Position numbers and translations under genes: made by a program. The notes under the pieces were generated by a model. That model made no database searches, was not told the origin of the DNA, and saw only the letters and a list, made by a program, of their open reading frames with translations. Below, one piece after another: positions 23,696 to 33,711 of a stretch of DNA of 64,000 nucleotides. Each line of letters begins with the position of its first letter. Position 1 is the stretch's first letter. Origin of the DNA: Russula earlei (lineage: Eukaryota > Basidiomycota > Agaricomycetes > Russulales > Russulaceae); contig JAGFNK010000219.1 in the NCBI GenBank assembly GCA_025769875.1, forward strand, positions 1 to 64,000, given 5' to 3'.

Positions 23696-24871
23696 TTATG
23701 CTTGGGTTCGTCCAGCTGAAGCGGAGTAGTAATCTTTTAGAAGTTCTGGAGCGTTGAGGTCATGATGGTCGACCCATGAGTTGTCTGAAGCGGGGTATCC
23801 TTTCCAGTGTACGAGGTATTGAAGTTTACGTGTCCGTCCAAATCTTCTTGTGTCTAGAATCGCTTCAATTTCGTATTCTTCCTCGTTTTTGACGGTTGGT
23901 GGAGGTCGTGTAAACGGCGTTCCATATTCCTCCGTTTCCTTGTAAGGGAGAAGTAGGTTGACATGAAAGACGTCATGTATTTTCATTGATGGCGGAAGTT
24001 GTAATTGATACGCGACTTTGGAAATTCTTTTTGTGATGGGGAATGGGCCGTATCTTTTGGGCATAAGTTTACGTGTTCCTCGTGTTTTGAGGTTTTTTGC
24101 TTCTAGCCACATGAGGGTTCCTTCTTCCATTTCTTTAACGTCGGGTTTTAGGGGTTGTTGTTTACGTTCAAGGAGTTGTTGGGCGTCTTGTCTCGCTTCT
24201 TCTAGTTGTTTCAGGTGATCGGTGGATGAAGGTACGTTATTATCTTCTAGACTAATGTCGATCTGGGGTTTGAATCCCATGAGGAGTTCGTGCGGTGATC
24301 TTCTAGACGTTTCATGTTTCCATGAGTTGTGTGCGTATTCTGCTAGGGGAAGCATTTTTGCCCAGGAATGTGGGTGAGTCGTGGTCCAGGGTCTCAGATA
24401 TTGTTCTAGCCATGCGTTCATTCGTTCCGTTTGTCCATCGGTTTGAGGGTGAAACGCGGTGGACACGTTTTGTTTGATGCCTAGATTTTTACATAAGGCT
24501 TTCGAGAAGTTTGATGTGAATCGAGGGTCTCTGTCAGAGATGATCCTTTTGGGAACGCCGAACCAGGGTATGAGGTGTTTCAGATATTCATGTGCAACAC
24601 CTGTTCCGTCGATCGTTTTGTTGCATGGGATAAATTTTGTTGCTTTGGAGCACCCTTGATCGACTATGGTGAGGATGCTGTCGAATCCTTCTGATTTTGG
24701 TAGGTCAGTGATCAAATCCATGGATACGTATTGGAATGGTCCCTGTTCAACGTGTGTGTCGAGTGGAAAGGTCGTGGCTTTCTTTCTGGGTATATTGGTT
24801 TTGGATTCTTGGCATTTGGCGCATCCTTTGACGTATTGCTCCACGAATTGTCGTAGTCTGGGTCCTTCGTA
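23696..24871 (-). CDS. Gypsy-2 pol, 3' part: integrase core and chromodomain
   Basis: The frame opens at the Copia junction (TACGA, 24871) and stops at 23696. It holds the second half of the integrase zinc finger (VKGCAKCQESK), the DDE core (MDLITDLPKSEGFDSIL; RIISDRDPRFTSNF; HPQTDGQTERMNAWLEQYLR), the GPFPI/K linker (MPKRYGPFPITKRIS; MKIHDVFHVNLLLPY), and a chromodomain (KLQYLVHWKGYPASDNSW). All three integrase acidic residues are present. It was continuous with the frame at 29139-31300 before the Copia element landed. Confidence 0.92.
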   Translation of the reverse strand, partial: YEGPRLRQFVEQYVKGCAKCQESKTNIPRKKATTFPLDTHVEQGPFQYVSMDLITDLPKSEGFDSILTIVDQGCSKATKFIPCNKTIDGTGVAHEYLKHLIPWFGVPKRIISDRDPRFTSNFSKALCKNLGIKQNVSTAFHPQTDGQTERMNAWLEQYLRPWTTTHPHSWAKMLPLAEYAHNSWKHETSRRSPHELLMGFKPQIDISLEDNNVPSSTDHLKQLEEARQDAQQLLERKQQPLKPDVKEMEEGTLMWLEAKNLKTRGTRKLMPKRYGPFPITKRISKVAYQLQLPPSMKIHDVFHVNLLLPYKETEEYGTPFTRPPPTVKNEEEYEIEAILDTRRFGRTRKLQYLVHWKGYPASDNSWVDHHDLNAPELLKDYYSASAGRTQA

Positions 24872-25360
24872 TGTTGAAGCAGATGGGCGCAGGTTATGAT
24901 AAAAGCGATAAGATCCTTAAGATCTATCAAAGATATTTCAGTATTGTGTAAGACAAGACTGTAAATCAGTAATACCTATCAAAGATATCTACAACGCGTG
25001 ATTAGATGCGATAGATAAGATAGGAAACAGTAAGTACTCACTTCAGTATTGTGTAAGACAAGACTGAAGCGATCTAGCTAATTGAGTGCCTCTTAAATAC
25101 GCGAAAGCGTCTCTAAGCAAAGTAATCATAACTACCAACTTGTATCATAAAGGATCAGTCGTTAGTAGCTACCGATTGTCATCAATTAACTTATCATTGT
25201 AACATACGCAGGCTGCAGCATCTGAGCTGAGCCGGTCCGGGCTGATCCGACGCGTGAGCGACGCGCGTGAGCCGGGAGCGCCCGGTCCGTGGGAGCCGAC
25301 GCGTTAACGCGACTGGGCTGTGATTACATCAGACTGCCCAAAGCAGTGGTAATCTCAACA
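24872..25360 (-). repeat. 3' LTR of the Copia element
   Basis: Direct repeat of 28663-29138 with an extra 13 bp (a duplicated CGACGCGCGTGAG unit near 25249). Contains internal copies of CAGTATTGTGTAAGACAAG. Confidence 0.92.
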
Positions 25361-25370
25361 TCCCCCCGTG
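25361..25370 (-). promoter_or_regulatory. Polypurine tract of the Copia element
   Basis: The minus strand reads CACGGGGGGA directly against the 3' LTR. Confidence 0.6.
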
Positions 25371-25389
25371 ATTGATACAGTCGGTCGAT

Positions 25390-25910
25390 GAGAGATAAGA
25401 TCTGATCCAGTGACACAAAAGACTGGAGTCGCGTGTGGGCGTGCAGCGAAGTGGACCATCAATGCGTAGACGTCCTGATAAGATAGGACTTGATTGATCG
25501 ATGTCTGTGTTAGCCGAGCGATCGCGTGAAACGCGGATCCCGAGGTATGACGCGATCTCGCCTAGATCTGTCAACTCGTAGCGCGTAGACAAAGATAGAT
25601 GTGTGAGGTGTATGCCCGCAGAGGTGGGCGTGGAAACTGTGAGAGTCGCCTAAGATAGTAACGTCATCGACACAGAGGATAATGATGAAATGATAAAATG
25701 ATAATGCGATCCCCCCGCGTCTTGGCGATGACATATGCCCGCATGAGAATGCGTGCGAGTGAACGCGAGCCACTTAAGGACTCCATGAGAGCGTAAATCC
25801 CATGTACGATAGGTCTGTGTAAGACCAGATAAGTGCTTTTGGTGTGATGAAACCTTGCGGTTGCTCCAAATGAATCTAATCTTCATCACCCAGTGAGCCG
25901 AAGAGGGACG
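25390..25910 (-). pseudogene. Copia reverse transcriptase remnant
   Basis: On the minus strand, in shifting frames: LEQPQGFITPKALIWS (near 25880), the catalytic box region IILCVDDVTILGDS (near 25680), and ELTDLGEIASYLGIRVSRD (near 25570). These match the Ty1/Copia RT signatures EQPxGF, YVDD and LGE-LGI in order and identify the superfamily. Stops and frameshifts separate them. No RNase H follows before the LTR. Confidence 0.75.
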
Positions 25911-27599
25911 CCGACTGGACGTCTTCGGATCTCCCAATCCTATAGCGCGATCAACGCTAATAAAGAGTCGCTAAGACTCGGACCTGGCTACTGGTGAGAA
26001 GGTTTCATCAACTGTAATGCCTTTGACTTGGGTGAACCCCTGTGCAATTAGAAGGCGCGCGCGAAATCTCTTGACGGATTTGCGTGCTTAACACACCCAT
26101 GCTGATAAGATCAATAAGATCAATTGAGATCCCAGGTACCAGTTTACGCAAGCGCGCCGATCACATATGGATACGCGACTTGCCACCCGTCGGCAGATTC
26201 CGATAAAGTGGGTTTTCCCGATATGTAGCCTCTAGATCTATTCCGCTGTAGCCGAGCCGTATGCGACAAGCGCCCTCTCGGATCTGCGTGCACAGTCCCT
26301 CCGAGATATTTCGGACGCGGACGCGAGCAAGACCCAGAATGTCTAATGAGAGTGGACGCGGGGAACAGATGGAGTGTCCCGACGGTGCCGAGTGAGTTTG
26401 GCATGATGTACAGGCTGTGTGCGGTGAGGCGGAATGAGGGGATCTGGCTCTGTGATGCGGGGTAAGGTGAAGTGAGTGTGGTGTGTAGGGAGTCTAGTGG
26501 GGTTTCCGGAGATGCGCAATCAACCGGTTTGTGTGAATTTGGCATTGAGTATCACCGATCCTGTAAGGACCAAGAATTGTGCAGGCGGAGCAGTGTTAGT
26601 AACATGTCCCCTGAGTAGCAGTATGTCTGCGCGTGTCGCGCGACGATAAGATTATGACGGTCAGGCGTGTGCAGATACGCCCTACATCTGAAGACGTGGA
26701 ATGATGAAGCTGGATGAAGTGTGCACCCACTGAGAAATGCGTGATGGAGTCCGATTGTAGATATGGATGGCAGCGTTAGTATTTAGCTCCAGGACCCGAG
26801 AGTGAGACCAGCGCCGTGCAACTGTGAGCGCGTGTTGTCTCCAAGGGTCTCAGTCTATCTTTCGGCTCCTCCGTTCTCCTGTGGTAAATCTGGCATTGTT
26901 AATCTGTGTGATTCCTCGCTGATCCAAGACTGATCTGAGCGCGCGTTGCCCAATAGCTAGCGCCTCGAATTGATCTCGCGTGTAGCAGATCGGCTAAGGT
27001 ACCGTAGATAATTTGTAGCCGAGGATCCGATCGCTAAGGGGCAGCCGAGAAAAGAAGTCGCGTTCGCTAGCCGAGCTTGCTAGCCGAGTGCATACCCCGG
27101 ACAAGATGACTGATCGCGATCCGTAGCGCTAAGCGAGATCCGAGTACCAGAATCACTGTAGTAGATTAACGCGCGGTGGAAACATATGTTCCATGCGCTG
27201 ATGCGAGATGTGGAATGAAAAGGGCACTTCTGTGCGCGTGTAGAGCTGGAGTTATGAAATGAATATGATGAACAGTATATTGTGCTCCAGATTTGCGCGA
27301 TCTTCCAATCTTTTGATGTGTAAATTTGAACACCCCTCTTGAGTGTATGTGATGCATCCCTCGTTCCAAAGTAGCGCGCGCACTGAGTAGTCGCGTGCAT
27401 CGGCCTTCGGTACATGTATGATGTCTATGAGGGTTAATAGAATATCTCCAACTCCTTCCGGCTGGCAGGACGGATACCAATCCAGTCCAGATCTGTCTGA
27501 TGACTGCAAGACCTCCCAGAGTAACGCATGGAGGCCGGAGCACAATAAATGAAGTCGGGAGTCCGGAACGGACTAATGTAATGGGTAGCTCCGTGGTCG

Positions 27600-28224
27600 A
27601 TCAAGATCTAGCCGCCGCGTAAAGGGAAACCCGAATCTCATCTTCATCGGATGTCCGACACCTCGGTGATAGTGCAGTAGTGCCCACTATGTACGCGCTG
27701 ACGTTCCTGTCAGTGCCTGTCACTTTGTCTTTCGTCGCCTTCTCCCTTCTCTTCCGATAGTCCGGAGTGTGTGCCCAAGTTTGTTGCAATAATAGCATTG
27801 TGTTTCGGACGTAGCGTTGTCTATCTTTACCGGAATGTCTGTATTAAGTGAGGGTGGAGAGGCCGGCCCGACGACCGGGGAAAGGTCCATCGGAGCGCCG
27901 GTGGCTAGAATTGTTTGACGCGACAGCCGAGTAAGCGTCGGATAACGCTTTAGTGAATATGAAAGTAATAAGGAGATTCGATATGAGTATGTCGTCGTTT
28001 AGGAGAGTGATTCTTGCATCGTTTAATTGTTGCAATTGCGGGAACGCCGGATGTATGTCGTCTAGGAATGTGCCTGTGAGGGCTACGAATGAGTATGAAT
28101 GCTGACATTTGATCCAACGCCGCCGTATGCGCGTTTGAGTTCCTCCCACTTGAGCTTGCAAGTAAACAATTTTGATGTCATTTTTCGTTACTGCCAATGT
28201 GACCTTTCTGAACGTATATTTCAA
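27600..28224 (-). pseudogene. Copia gag remnant with degenerate zinc knuckle
   Basis: A 126-codon frame (28224-27844) includes HPAFPQLQQLNDARITLLND, similar in style to Copia Gag helices. Downstream (near 27800-27770) the minus strand reads CYYCNKLGHT in one frame and PDYRKRREKA in another, so the CCHC knuckle was split by a frameshift and lost its last Cys. Confidence 0.55.
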
Positions 28225-28650
28225 GAGCGCGTGCGTCTAAGGGAGATCTCCCCCAGCGTCCCAAGTGGTATTGCTGGAGAGACTATCATCTGTGATGTGC
28301 GACACGCGATAACTATTCATGATTGTGGGGTAATGGCCAGTAAGCGAGATGACCAAGCGAGTGATCGAGATTTCGGGAGGGAACGTAAACATGGTGCGAG
28401 GGTGCCGTGAGTAAATGTTAGGTAAACGTGGATTGCCAATCCGGGCTAATGGAGCGGTTGTTGCCGGATTAATGAAGATAAATCAGTACCCCTGACGCGT
28501 GATAGCGCGCGCGTCAATCCTTCGGCTCCAGGGACCGAGGGAGTAGGGTGTCGTCTGATTAACAGAGGCTCTTGAATAAGGGAGATGTATATCGAGGAAA
28601 AATGATGAGCTTGTGTGTTGATCTTCGCCTTTGGAATTTAGACACGGTCA

Positions 28651-28662
28651 GGGCCCATAACC
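28651..28662 (-). promoter_or_regulatory. Primer binding site of the Copia element (initiator tRNA-Met anticodon arm)
   Basis: Directly after the 5' LTR the minus strand reads GGTTATGGGCCC. This is complementary to GGGCCCAUAACC of the eukaryotic initiator tRNA-Met anticodon arm, the region used as a half-tRNA primer by Drosophila copia and relatives. Confidence 0.75.
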
Positions 28663-29138
28663 TGTTGAAGCAGATGGGCGCAGGTTATGATAAAAGCGAT
28701 AAGATCCTTAAGATCTATCAAAGATATTTCAGTATTGTGTAAGACAAGACTGTAAATCAGTAATACCTATCAAAGATATCTACAACGCGTGATTAGATGC
28801 GATAGATAAGATAGGAAACAGTAAGTACTCACTTCAGTATTGTGTAAGACAAGACTGAAGCGATCTAGCTAATTGAGTGCCTCTTAAATACGCGAAAGCG
28901 TCTCTAAGCAAAGTAATCATAACTACCAACTTGTATCATAAAGGATCAGTCGTTAGTAGCTACCGATTGTCATCAATTAACTTATCATTGTAACATACGC
29001 AGGCTGCAGCATCTGAGCTGAGCCGGTCCGGGCTGATCCGACGCGTGAGCCGGGAGCGCCCGGTCCGTGGGAGCCGACGCGTTAACGCGACTGGGCTGTG
29101 ATTACATCAGACTGCCCAAAGCAGTGGTAATCTCAACA
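28663..29138 (-). repeat. 5' LTR of the Copia element
   Basis: 476 bp, starting (plus strand) TGTTGAAGCAG and ending CTCAACA. Same sequence as 24872-25360 except for the 13-bp gap. Confidence 0.92.
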
Positions 29139-31284
29139 TTGTAATGTTGTTTGACTAAGTCCCAAGTGTTTGCTATTCCCGGGTGTCCTGCGAAGGGGGT
29201 ATCGTGGAATTGTCTTAGGATTTCTCGTCGTTTGTCGATATTGTCTGGTAGGTAAGTTTTTCTTGCGAGAATTTCGGGTGGTAGTAGTGTGGTTTTTTGT
29301 TCTTCTACTCCCTTGTTAAGGTCTTTGCGACGAGAGAGTGTGTCGGCGATGGTGTGCGTATGTCCGGGGACGTGTTCCATAGTGATGTTGAAGTCTTGCA
29401 TATATTGCATCCATCTGGCTTGTCGTCCCGTTAGTTTTTGTGGTTCTTTGAAGTATGTGAGGTTTTTGTGGTCGGTTCTTATTCTAATTGGTTTATCGGC
29501 TCCTAGGAAAAATGGTCGTCCGCTTTTTAGTCCAAAAATTACTGCTGCTAGTTCTTTGTCGTGAGCGTCGTAGTTTCTTTCCGCATCTAATAGTGTCCTG
29601 GAGTAGTAGGCGATTGGGTGGAAACCGTCTTCGTATTCTTGGGATATAACTGCTCCTACGGCAAATCCTGATGCATCAGTATCTAGAACGAACTGTTTTG
29701 TCCAATCTGGAGTTCGGAGTACTGGGTAGGATACGCAAGTTTCCTTTAGGATTTGAAAGGCTTGGTCCTCTTTCGTTGTCCATTCCCATTGTCTGTTTTT
29801 CTTAGTCAGGTCGTTTAGTGGTCTTGCTTTTATGGAAAAGTTGGGTATAAAGTTTCGATAAAAGTTGCAGAATCCTAGGAAACTTCTGACCTCCTTCAGT
29901 GTGGATGGGGTAGGCCAATCCTTGATTCCTTTGACTTTGACGGGGTCCATGGTTATCTTTCCTTCTCCTATGATTACTCCGAGATATTCCACCTTTTTCT
30001 TGTGGAATTGACACTTTTCTGGTTTAAGATAGAGATCGTGTTGTTTCAGTTTAGACAGTATGTGGTTGACCTTGAGTGTATGTTCCGTTTTGTCATTTTG
30101 TGTGGCAATGATGATGTCGTCCATATAAATTTTCAACCATCCTTGTGCCAGTTCTTCTTGAAAAATGTCGTCCATCATAGTTTGAAAGGTGGCTGGAGAA
30201 TTGGTCAGTCCAAAGAACATCACCGTCGGTTCGAATAGTCCATTGCTAGTCTTGAAGGCTGCTTTCCATTCGTCTCCTTCTTTGATTCGGATGTTATTGT
30301 AGCCCCATCTGACGTCAAATTTAGTGAAGAGTTCCTTTCCTGCTAAAGCATGAATTAATTCTGGGATCAAGGGCAGTGGATATACGTTGGGTATTGTCCA
30401 CTTGTTTAGATTTCTATAATCTTGTACCGGTCGGAATTTTCCATCTTTCTTTTTTATGAGGAAGAATCCACTAGCGTATGGTGAGTTGGATCTTCTTATT
30501 CGTTTGAGTCGCAAATTTTGCTCAAGGAATTTTCCCTGTTCTTCTTTTTCTTTTGGCGAAAGGGGGTATACTCTGCAGTTGATCGTTGTAGGGGCATCTG
30601 GTTTTAGGTCAATGGCATGGTCCCATTTCCTTGGTCCAGGAAATCTTTCCGATTCCTGTTCCATAAATACTTGTCCATATTGATGGTATTGAAGGAGGAC
30701 TATTTCTTGCCAAGTTTGCGTTTTGTTTTGCATCTGTGATTCTGCCAACTGTTGTGCTATGGTGGTCTTGCGTATTTGAGTTTGTAGCCATAGTTCGTCG
30801 CCTTCTTCCCAGTCTGTTAATGCCTTGATCCATGCTGGTACTTCTTGGTTTCCTTTGAGGGTGACTCTTCCCATGATGGTTCCTTTGGACCAATTTATTC
30901 TCGGGTTCGTCGATTCTAAGAATGGGTATCCCAGGATGATATCGTCTTGTCCTATATCTGCGACCAGAAATTGGTGTGTGTGTTTTTGTCCCAGCAATTT
31001 TAACTCTAATTGAACAATTTGGGTGACTCTTCCTGAGCGGTTTAACGTTCCATCGACATTTTTGACGTTCCTAGCCGGAACTAACTCTTTGGTTTGTAGG
31101 TGTAATTCTTTTGTTATCCTTGGAGATATGAAGCATTCGGTAGCTCCGCTATCTATCAAGGCTTTTCTTTCGGCTTTGTTCGATCCAATGTAAATAGTGG
31201 TTGTCACTGATATTGACTTTCTCAGAGATTTATACATGGGATCAATACCTAAAGCTCGAGCAATCACCGTTATGCTCAAGCGTC
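29139..31284 (-). CDS. Gypsy-2 pol, 5' part: protease, RT, RNase H, integrase zinc finger
   Basis: One open frame on the minus strand, entered from gag by a -1 shift (see 31285-31291). Protease: LIDSGATECFIS and DDIILGYPFL. RT: RPVQDYRNLNKWTIPNVYPL, KFDVRWGYNNIRIKEG, and the catalytic KIYMDDIIIA. RNase H: VLDTDASGFAVGAVIS, AHDKELAAVIFGLKSG, TDHKNLTYF and HTHTIADTLSRR. The integrase HHCC finger begins (FHDTPFAGHPGIANTWDLV) and stops at the Copia junction. No internal stop is seen, so the element was probably active until the Copia insertion. Confidence 0.93.
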
Positions 31285-32976
31285 CAAAAAATCCTCTTCT
31301 TTGTCCTCATCTTCTCCCGTCAGGGCTTTAATAAAGGCCTCTCTTTCCTCTACTGACAGTGCCTTTGCTGCCTTTGCGAGCTTGTCGGCCGTGCTTTCTT
31401 CGATCACCTCCACAACAGAAGATTCGGATGTGGTGGTGGTTGTGTTCGCGGCACGTGCGCGAGTTGTTTCGCGTTTCGGTTTCATGGGGCAGTCGCGGGC
31501 TAGGTGTCCTCGAAGGGAGCAATGGAAGCATCTGCCTTCTTCTCTATGCTTCTGTTTTTCGGCTTCGGTGACTGCTTTGCGAGTGGCGCCCGCGCTGGTG
31601 TCCATTGCGTTTGGGTTGCGTGGTGGGAGTCGGGGTCGCGCGGGTGTGGTGTTGCTTTGATTGTTTCCGCGATTGGCCCATGCTGAGTTGGCCAGTCGTC
31701 CCCAGGGCCTATTGTTCTGTGGTTGATTGAGGTTGCGTCCGCGTGTGCTGGAATGGTCAGATAAGATCGCGCGTTTGCGCATCCAGACCCTGTGATGTTT
31801 CTGTGCTGCTGCAACCCAATCAACAAAGGAGGTGGGGTCTTCGAGATCGAGGCACAATTCGACTAGGGATTGTGGAAGTCCCCACGCGAATAGTCTCATG
31901 ACCGTCGGTTCATCGACGTCGAGTCCTGCACGTCTGGTCAACAATTGGAATTCGGATATATAGTCGTCAAGTAGGCCATCCTTCATTTTCAGTTCTTTGA
32001 GTCGGTCTTGGGCTTTCTCACGTTCCGCATAGTCGGTGAACTCGCGACGGAATTGCTGTCGTAAGGCTTCCCACGCTGTTAATCCCAGTGGTATGTTGGT
32101 GGGGTCGTTCTGTACATCTTCGAGCCATTGATCCATGGCTTCGAGCCATCCTTCGACTTTGGGTCCTTTCATTAGTGAAAGAAAATATGCACACTTCTTG
32201 ATAGGATCCCTGGCAATCTTACTGTCGTGGTTCATGGACATAAACCTATTGAACGCGACCAAGAACGCATGTGTGCGCGCGCGATCGCCATTGAAGAATT
32301 CAGGGGGAATTCCTTCGAGTTTCCCATAGTCGGGGCCGCATGCGTTGCGGTCGCGGTCCGTGCGTGTATCGTAGTCGTCAGGGTCGGGGTCGGGGCTTGG
32401 GGGTCGCATTCCGCGACCTCCCATTCCGGGGAATGAGGCGTGAGTGGGGGGTTGTGCTGTCCCGGATGAAGCGGGTTGTGGTTGGACTGGGTCGGGGTCG
32501 GTGGTGGCGACGAAGACGTTCGTCGTGGTTGTTGGTTCGAGCTCCATCGGAGCATGGGTGATGGGGGCCGGTCCCGGCGCCGGGGCGTGGCTTGAAGTCC
32601 TCGACCTAGGGACGGGTGTTCCTGAGGCTGTCAGTGTAGTGATGTTAATGCCTCGGAGAGGGCTCTGTTGGAGTTTAAAGGCCGGTCGAGCGACGCGCGT
32701 CGCCTCCCATGTATCTCCGCGCCGTTCGATTTCGAACCAGAGGCCATAGAGATGGCCCAGGGCTACTTTGGCACCCATCCAGTTGGCATAGTAGCCGGTC
32801 CATGGCACACTATCTTTTTGTATGGTGTAGAATTCGACACCATCATCGAACATGGTTATGCTAGGGACGTTCTTCTCTTGATCAGGTAACAGCTCAAAGG
32901 GGCATTTGAGGGCGGCCAGTCCTTCAAGGGTTGGGGTTTGATACCCTTTGGTCTTCCAGTCTCGAGTTGTAGTCAT
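31276..32976 (-). CDS. Gypsy-2 gag polyprotein, intact (566 aa)
   Basis: Starts at ATG 32976 (MTTTRDWKTKG), 76 nt inside the 5' LTR, and stops at TGA 31278-31276. The N-terminal third has an aromatic-rich region (SVPWTGYYANWMGAKVALGH) and a Pro/Thr linker. The retrotransposon-gag capsid domain lies around residues 240-390 (CAYFLSLMKGPKVEGWLEAM; REFTDYAEREKAQDRLKELK; DDYISEFQLLTRRAGL). A CCHC knuckle, CFHCSLRGHLARDC, is near residue 490, followed by an acidic tail ending DKEEDFLDA. It forms the particle and binds RNA. Pol lies in the -1 frame just downstream. Confidence 0.93.
   Translation of the reverse strand: MTTTRDWKTKGYQTPTLEGLAALKCPFELLPDQEKNVPSITMFDDGVEFYTIQKDSVPWTGYYANWMGAKVALGHLYGLWFEIERRGDTWEATRVARPAFKLQQSPLRGINITTLTASGTPVPRSRTSSHAPAPGPAPITHAPMELEPTTTTNVFVATTDPDPVQPQPASSGTAQPPTHASFPGMGGRGMRPPSPDPDPDDYDTRTDRDRNACGPDYGKLEGIPPEFFNGDRARTHAFLVAFNRFMSMNHDSKIARDPIKKCAYFLSLMKGPKVEGWLEAMDQWLEDVQNDPTNIPLGLTAWEALRQQFRREFTDYAEREKAQDRLKELKMKDGLLDDYISEFQLLTRRAGLDVDEPTVMRLFAWGLPQSLVELCLDLEDPTSFVDWVAAAQKHHRVWMRKRAILSDHSSTRGRNLNQPQNNRPWGRLANSAWANRGNNQSNTTPARPRLPPRNPNAMDTSAGATRKAVTEAEKQKHREEGRCFHCSLRGHLARDCPMKPKRETTRARAANTTTTTSESSVVEVIEESTADKLAKAAKALSVEEREAFIKALTGEDEDKEEDFLDA
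31285..31291 (-). promoter_or_regulatory. Probable -1 ribosomal frameshift site between Gypsy-2 gag and pol
   Basis: The minus strand reads T TTT TTG in the gag frame, 9 nt before the gag stop. Slipping back one base on this heptamer enters the pol frame, which is open through the protease. U_UUU_UUG fits the X_XXY_YYZ rule. I did not establish a downstream pseudoknot. Confidence 0.6.
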
Positions 32977-33052
32977 GTTGAAAGAAATCGGTATATTTTC
33001 TTGGTGAGCGTGCGGTTTGGGGTCAAGGGTTCGGATGGTAAGCTTGTTCTAA

Positions 33053-33544
33053 TGTCACCGACTGGGGGCGGTGTCGCTGACAAATCGTTTCACGCGCGAG
33101 ACGTACGCACTGAGTCGAGCGAGACGACGAGTTCTCGCGAAAGTCGGGGATCTCGGTGACAACACAGCAAGAGCTAGTGTGTACCGCGGAGTGGAAATAT
33201 GACAGGAAAGTCTTCGCGTTCGAAGACTTAGAGGACAGGAAGAGTTTCTGAGTCGATTGCTTGATTTCCTGCAAGCCTACAGTCCGAAGCTAGAATCCAG
33301 TGATATTTCACAAGAGAACAAGCTTAGGGCTTGTTCTCTTCTACAGACAGGTTTATATAGACATTGTATCCTATATCAAATAGTAGACACGATGTAACGA
33401 TGAGGCGAACGGAGCTAGGGCACGCTGGAAGGTTCCAGTACATGCGAGGCTGTAACGAGTCATAAAACGCGCGGAAACAGTGAGGCTAGTCCAGGTAGGC
33501 TTGTCCGGTTGCCGGTCCGGTCCGAAGAGCCGGTTCTTGTGACA
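33053..33544 (-). repeat. 5' LTR of Gypsy-2
   Basis: 492 bp, TGTCACCGACTGG to CTTGTGACA, followed by the target duplication CATTG. A TATA box (TCTATATAAACC on the minus strand, near 33350) lies mid-LTR. Just inside the LTR the minus strand reads TTAGAACAAGCTTACC, again without the usual TGG of a tRNA primer site. Confidence 0.93.
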
Positions 33545-33711
33545 CATTGCTTCTTCAGTACATCTTCTGAAAGATACGATTAACGCGCTCCGAATGTGAT
33601 ATCAAGGAACATAAACGATCAAGATCTGACGCACGCATAATGCAAACGGTGCAGTCCATAGTTCAGGTGTTCCGGCATCTTCTGGACCCTAAACCACTTG
33701 GTAACATTCGA

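Larger units (their letters stand above)
24872..29138 (-). mobile_element. Copia element nested in Gypsy-2 integrase; probably non-autonomous
   Basis: The LTRs (489 and 476 bp, TGTTGAAGCAG...AATCTCAACA) look identical apart from one 13-bp gap. The flanking 5-bp sequences are TCGTA (24867-24871) and TTGTA (29139-29143), a target duplication with one transition. The 3.3-kb interior shows only scraps of Copia protein (Gag zinc knuckle, RT) full of frame breaks. Young LTRs with an old interior imply it moved using proteins from another element. Confidence 0.88.
21879..33544 (-). mobile_element. Gypsy-2: full-length Ty3/Gypsy chromovirus, interrupted by a Copia element
   Basis: The LTRs of 491/492 bp (TGTCACCGACTGG...CTTGTGACA) differ at about six positions by eye. 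A perfect 5-bp target duplication CATTG flanks it at 21874-21878 and 33545-33549. On the minus strand it carries gag, pol and a post-pol ORF. All are open except where the Copia insertion splits the integrase. Own length without the insertion is about 7.4 kb. It is younger than Gypsy-3 and the solo LTR that contains it, and older than the Copia element within it. Confidence 0.95.
21447..33706 (+). repeat. Solo LTR (about 588 bp of its own sequence), split by Gypsy-2
   Basis: Left part 21447-21878 starts TGTTAAGGCTCC; right part 33550-33706 ends CTTGGTAACA. It sits in the Gypsy-3 RT with a 5-bp duplication TTTGA (21442-21446) / TTCGA (33707-33711), one transition apart. TATATAG near 21693 suggests plus orientation. 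Removing the LTR restores the RT frame across the site. No internal region is seen, so this is what remains after LTR-LTR recombination. Confidence 0.8.

Noticed and set aside
22421..24899. Plus-strand frames over Gypsy-2 ORF3 and integrase
   Set aside because: Opposite to clearly conserved integrase and zinc-knuckle coding; no independent signal.
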